NCBI GenBank assembly: GCA_003484865.1
Contig: DMZT01000190.1
Coordinates: 1-8,004 of the forward strand
Source: Stenotrophomonas sp.
GTDB lineage: Bacteria > Pseudomonadota > Gammaproteobacteria > Xanthomonadales > Xanthomonadaceae
Direction: 5' to 3'
DNA: 8,004 bases
Below, piece after piece: positions 5,477 to 8,004 of this stretch. Every line of letters starts with the position of its first letter. Position 1 is the first letter of the stretch. The notes beneath the pieces were generated by a model. The model was given only the letters and a program-made list of their open reading frames with translations. It was not told the DNA's origin and did not search any database. A program made the translations under genes and the position numbers.

Positions 5477-6886
5477 TCAGATCGCGCGGGAATACCGCAC
5501 GGGCTGGTCCGGCTGCGTCAGATAGCGGTCGAAGCACATCGCCAGCAGCCGCAGCAGTGGGCGCCCGCGCTCGCTCGCACGCACCACGCCCTGCGCGTAA
5601 TCGGCCAGGCCGTCTGCCTGCAGTGCCGCCAGCGCGCGCAGTCCCTCGGCGAAATACGTCTCGAAGTCCACGCCGTGCCGTGCCGCCACGGCTGCCCCGT
5701 CCACTTCTCCCTGGCACATCAACTGGCCGATCACTTCCGCGCGCAGCACATCGTCCTGGTCCAGGGTCAGGCCGCGCCAGACCGGCAACCGCCCTGCATC
5801 GACCGCCGCTTCCCAGGCCGGCAGTTCACGCGGGTTCTGGCTGTAGGTCTCGCCGATGTGGCTGATCGCGCTGGCCCCCAGGCCCACCAGATCGGTGTCG
5901 GCGTGCGTGGTGTAGCCCATGAAGTTGCGGTGCAGTTGCCCCGCCCGTTGTGCCCGTGACAGGTCTTCCTCCGGCAACGCGAAATGATCCATGCCGATGT
6001 ACTGATAGCCCGCGTCTGAGAGGCGCTGCACCGCCAAGCCCAGCAAGGCCAGCTTCTGCTCGGGGCTGGGCAGATCCGCATCGGCGATCTGGCGCTGCGC
6101 GCGGAACAGGTGCGGCAGGTGCGCGTACCCATACACCGCCAGGCGATCCGGTCGCTCGCGCAGCACGGTTTCCAGCGTCTGCGCGAAACCGGGGAGTGTC
6201 TGCTTAGGCAGGCCGTAGATCAGATCGACATTGACCGAGCGCAAGCCATGCTCGCGGCAGGCACGCAGGATATCCAGTGTGTCCTCCACGCCCTGCTCGC
6301 GGTTGATGGCCTTCTGCACATCCGGATCGAAATCCTGCACGCCGAGGCTGGCGCGGTTGAAGCCCAGCTCGGCGAGCACCGCGATATCGGCCCGTGTGAC
6401 GAAGCGCGGGTCGAGCTCGATGGAGAAATCGCGCGCGGCCGCCGTGCTGAAGTTGAAGCGCTGGCGCAGCCCATCGATCAACTCGCGCATCTGTGCCGGC
6501 GCCAGGAAGTTGGGCGTGCCACCGCCGAGGTGCAGCTGGATCACTTCGCGCGCCGGATCGAACTGCGGCGCCATCAGGTCCGCCTCGCTCAGCACGCGGG
6601 CGACGTAGCTGATGCCTTTGCTGTGATCGCGGGTGATGACCCGGTTGCAGCCGCAGTAGAAACACGGGCTGCTGCAGTACGGCACATGCACGTACAGCGA
6701 CAGCGCGCGGCCCCGGCGGTTGCTGTCCACGATGGCCTCGCGCAGGGCCAGCTCACCGTAGCCGTCATGGAAATGCGGGGCGGTGGGATAGGAGGTGTAG
6801 CGCGGGCCCGGCCGGTCGTGGCGACGCAGCAGCTCGGGATCGAAGTGCCAGGCGAGCCCGGCGGCGGCAGGCGAGAAGGTATCCAT
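5477..6886 (-). CDS. hemN: Oxygen-independent coproporphyrinogen III oxidase HemN
   Basis: A 469-residue radical-SAM enzyme of heme biosynthesis that decarboxylates two propionates of coproporphyrinogen III to vinyl groups without oxygen, in the cytoplasm. The N-terminal FDPELLRRHDRPGPRYTSYPTA (15-36) is the classic HemN opening. The 4Fe-4S/SAM motif is Cys71, Cys75, Cys78 with Cys80 (YCSSPCFYCGC), as in E. coli HemN. SAM-contacting GGGTP is at 121-125, with Glu157 in SIELDP and Gln184 in GVQDFD. IGMDHFALPEEDL (297-309) and a full HemN C-terminal domain separate it from the shorter HemW. ATG 6886 is fixed by the conserved N-terminus, although no clear Shine-Dalgarno precedes it. It lies 44 bp after the hemoglobin gene on the same strand, with an FNR-like box in between, so it may be both co-transcribed and separately induced in low oxygen. 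Confidence 0.97.
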   Translation of the reverse strand: MDTFSPAAAGLAWHFDPELLRRHDRPGPRYTSYPTAPHFHDGYGELALREAIVDSNRRGRALSLYVHVPYCSSPCFYCGCNRVITRDHSKGISYVARVLSEADLMAPQFDPAREVIQLHLGGGTPNFLAPAQMRELIDGLRQRFNFSTAAARDFSIELDPRFVTRADIAVLAELGFNRASLGVQDFDPDVQKAINREQGVEDTLDILRACREHGLRSVNVDLIYGLPKQTLPGFAQTLETVLRERPDRLAVYGYAHLPHLFRAQRQIADADLPSPEQKLALLGLAVQRLSDAGYQYIGMDHFALPEEDLSRAQRAGQLHRNFMGYTTHADTDLVGLGASAISHIGETYSQNPRELPAWEAAVDAGRLPVWRGLTLDQDDVLRAEVIGQLMCQGEVDGAAVAARHGVDFETYFAEGLRALAALQADGLADYAQGVVRASERGRPLLRLLAMCFDRYLTQPDQPVRYSRAI

Positions 6887-6920
6887 GCCGCCAGCTTGCG
6901 CGTGCGCGGGTGCGCACGCA

Positions 6921-6934
6921 TTGCGTCAGATCAA
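6921..6934 (-). promoter_or_regulatory. FNR/ANR-type box upstream of hemN
   Basis: Minus-strand TTGAT-CTGA-CGCAA matches 8 of 10 positions of the FNR consensus TTGAT-N4-ATCAA. It is centred at 6927.5, 41.5 bp before the hemN start codon, and overlaps the stop codon of the hemoglobin gene (6933-6931). hemN is a classical FNR/ANR target, which supports the call. Confidence 0.55.
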
Positions 6935-7368
6935 TTCACGCCCGGGCGGCCCGCCATCGGCAGGCTCGGCCAGCGCAGCATCTGGAAGCGACGCCAGAAG
7001 GTATCGGCGATCCGCTCGGCGACATCATCGGCCAGCCGCTGCATCGGTGGATTGCCGCATTCGGCGGTGGTCTGCCGGAACAGGGCCAGCCAGCGGTCGA
7101 ACAGATCGCGATCCAGCTCATCCATGGCCATGTGCTTGGGCATGGGCGCGCCTTTGAAGCGCCGCGTGCCGCGCAGCATCGCCGACCAGAAATCCACCAG
7201 CTGCGCCAGATGCGCATCCCAGTCGTGGATCCGCGCCGTGAACACCGGGCCCAGGCGCGGCTCCTCGCGGACACGCGCGTAGAAATCGTGCACCAGGCGG
7301 GTGACGTCCTCTTCGCTGCACAGGTCCAGTGCCGGAAGAGGCAGCACGTTGTCGGTGGGATCGGACAT
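6931..7368 (-). CDS. Group III truncated hemoglobin
   Basis: A 145-residue globin of the group III truncated (2-on-2) class, like Campylobacter jejuni Ctb. It binds heme and small ligands such as O2 or NO; proposed roles are modulation of oxygen delivery and protection from nitrosative stress. Visible markers are Phe29-Tyr30 (B9-B10) in HDFYARV, LGPVF (39-43), His53 (E7) in WDAHL, DFWSAML (59-65), proximal His79 (F8) in PMPKHM and Trp93 (G8) in RWLALF. There is no reductase or other extra domain. ATG 7368 has GAGG at a good distance; a longer frame to 7434 would run into the FNR box and adds no globin sequence. It lies upstream of hemN on the same strand and divergent from the ccoG side, which fits low-oxygen expression. 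Confidence 0.92.
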   Translation of the reverse strand: MSDPTDNVLPLPALDLCSEEDVTRLVHDFYARVREEPRLGPVFTARIHDWDAHLAQLVDFWSAMLRGTRRFKGAPMPKHMAMDELDRDLFDRWLALFRQTTAECGNPPMQRLADDVAERIADTFWRRFQMLRWPSLPMAGRPGVN

Positions 7369-7399
7369 GAACACCCTCGGGCAGCAACGCCCAGCATCG

Positions 7400-7416
7400 G
7401 CGGCAGGGGCTGCCGC
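7400..7416. repeat. Perfect inverted repeat in the divergent promoter
   Basis: GCGGCAG-GGG-CTGCCGC, 7-bp arms around 3 nt, sits 4 bp from the FNR box on the hemoglobin side. If the hemoglobin promoter is a standard class II FNR promoter, this repeat covers about -30 to -14, where a second regulator could block or tune it. No regulator is assigned. Confidence 0.4.
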
Positions 7417-7420
7417 TGCC

Positions 7421-7434
7421 TTGATCAGGATCAA
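7421..7434. promoter_or_regulatory. Perfect FNR/ANR/Crp-Fnr box in divergent promoter
   Basis: TTGAT-CAGG-ATCAA is an exact match to the FNR dimer consensus. It lies between the hemoglobin gene (minus, start 7368) and the two-gene plus-strand unit (start 7557). At the class II distance of 41.5 bp on the plus side there is a TAGTCT -10 (7457-7462); on the minus side the corresponding hexamer is the weaker GATGCT (7398-7393). Confidence 0.85.
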
Positions 7435-7456
7435 TGAAGCCGACGGCGAAGCCTTC

Positions 7457-7462
7457 TAGTCT
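7457..7462 (+). promoter_or_regulatory. -10 element of FNR-dependent promoter for the ccoG-side operon
   Basis: TAGTCT fits the TAnnnT pattern and its centre is exactly 32 bp from the centre of the FNR box, as in class II FNR promoters. The predicted transcript start is about 7469, giving a leader of some 88 nt before ATG 7557. Confidence 0.5.
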
Positions 7463-7556
7463 GGGAGCTCGACAGGAAGCGCGCACTCGCGGTCCCGGCC
7501 CCCGGTCGGCGCGAAGTATAGCCGTGCCCTGCCCCCTCCTCCTGACCGTGGCCGCA

Positions 7557-7850
7557 ATGAACGACCTGCACGACCCGCCCGACGGCAGCCGCCGACGGCT
7601 GATCCAGCAATGGGGCGCCATCCTGTGGCCCAGCTTCGTCGCGGCGGGCCTGGCCAGCGTGGTGTTCTTCGCCTTTGTGGACCCGCTGCGCCTGCGCGAC
7701 ATCAGTTTCCCGCAGCACGAGATCAGCCGCGAGCTGGGCTACACGCTGGGGTTCTTCATGTTCTGGGCGGTCACCGCCGCCGCCAGCGCGATCACCTGGT
7801 ACCTGCTGCGGCCGATGCCCAGCGACGATGACGACCTGCCACTGGGGTGA
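7557..7850 (+). CDS. Small two-helix membrane protein upstream of ccoG
   Basis: A 97-residue protein of unknown function. The basic N-terminus SRRRLIQQWG is followed by a membrane helix at about 20-41 (AILWPSFVAAGLASVVFFAF), a loop of about 20 residues beginning with VDP, a second helix at about 62-84 (YTLGFFMFWAVTAAASAITWYLL) and an acidic tail (SDDDDLPLG). By the positive-inside rule both termini would be cytoplasmic. It resembles small proteobacterial membrane proteins I recall next to heme or cbb3 oxidase genes, none with a set function. ccoG starts 2 nt after its stop, so the two are one operon behind the FNR box. A role in cbb3 assembly or respiration is inferred from context only. ATG 7557 lacks a clear ribosome site; GTG 7548 is a close alternative. 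Confidence 0.75.
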   Translation: MNDLHDPPDGSRRRLIQQWGAILWPSFVAAGLASVVFFAFVDPLRLRDISFPQHEISRELGYTLGFFMFWAVTAAASAITWYLLRPMPSDDDDLPLG

Positions 7851-7852
7851 CC

Positions 7853-8004
7853 ATGACAGACCGCCTCACCCTGCATCTGGTCGATCCCTCGCCTCCGTCC
7901 CCGGCCCCGGGCCGGCGCGCGCCGCTGCGCTGGCGGCCACTGCTCTCGGTCATCCTGCTGGCCGGCTTCTATCTCCTGCCGTGGCTGCGCTGGGAGGGTC
8001 GCCA
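7853..8004 (+). CDS. ccoG: Cytochrome c oxidase accessory protein CcoG (FixG), N-terminal part only
   Basis: The first 50 codons of a gene that leaves the window. A Pro-rich cytoplasmic leader (to about residue 27) is followed by the first membrane helix, PLLSVILLAGFYLLPWL, and then RWEGR. The segment FYLLPWLRWEGR is characteristic of the CcoG/FixG start, where the family continues with Gln and a conserved segment. CcoG is a membrane protein with 4Fe-4S centres that takes part in copper delivery during assembly of the high-affinity cbb3 oxidase. The ferredoxin motifs lie beyond the edge and cannot be checked. ATG 7853 starts 2 nt after the upstream stop, and the GGGGTGA of that gene's end can serve as ribosome site. 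Confidence 0.78.
   Translation, partial: MTDRLTLHLVDPSPPSPAPGRRAPLRWRPLLSVILLAGFYLLPWLRWEGR

Noticed and set aside
6110..7282. 390-codon open frame on the plus strand
   Set aside because: Runs antisense across both hemN and the hemoglobin gene and the gap between them; no domain and shadow-like composition.

Overview
The window looks like chromosomal DNA of a high-GC gammaproteobacterium, most likely of the family Xanthomonadaceae (Xanthomonas, Stenotrophomonas, Pseudoxanthomonas or a relative). This rests on base composition, on protein style, and on a TraB/GumN variant and a small cbb3-linked membrane protein of a kind I associate with that group. The genus cannot be fixed from the sequence alone. 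I see no insertion sequence, phage gene, CRISPR array or plasmid function.

Left block (1-3640, all minus strand). A probable operon reads right to left: a TviB/WbpO-type UDP-N-acetylhexosamine 6-dehydrogenase (3331-2045), a membrane-anchored FMN/3Fe-4S glutamate-synthase-like protein (2013-391) and a GNAT acetyltransferase cut by the window edge (394-1). The first junction is 31 bp and the second is a 4-bp ATGA overlap. About 300 bp of non-coding DNA precede the dehydrogenase. It holds an intrinsic terminator whose stem is complete only in minus-strand RNA, a short direct repeat, and a possible 22-codon leader ORF that also ends in an ATGA overlap.

Middle block (3635-5412, minus strand). A short BLUF blue-light sensor has the complete set of flavin-contacting residues. 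It is followed by a secreted TraB/GumN-family protein that has lost the family's hallmark histidine motifs, then by a tRNA-Leu(UAA).

Right block (5477-8004). This is a low-oxygen respiration and heme neighbourhood: hemN (oxygen-independent coproporphyrinogen III oxidation) and a group III truncated hemoglobin on the minus strand, and divergently a 97-residue two-helix membrane protein and the start of ccoG (cbb3 oxidase assembly) on the plus strand. A perfect FNR-type box lies in the divergent promoter and an 8/10 copy lies just upstream of hemN. One oxygen-responsive regulator could therefore switch on heme synthesis, a ligand-binding globin and high-affinity oxidase maturation together.

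Nothing here is clearly a new defence or mobile system. The best candidates for undescribed biology are the dehydrogenase/GltS-like/GNAT operon and its leader, the BLUF protein of unknown output, the motif-less TraB/GumN protein, and the small membrane protein upstream of ccoG.
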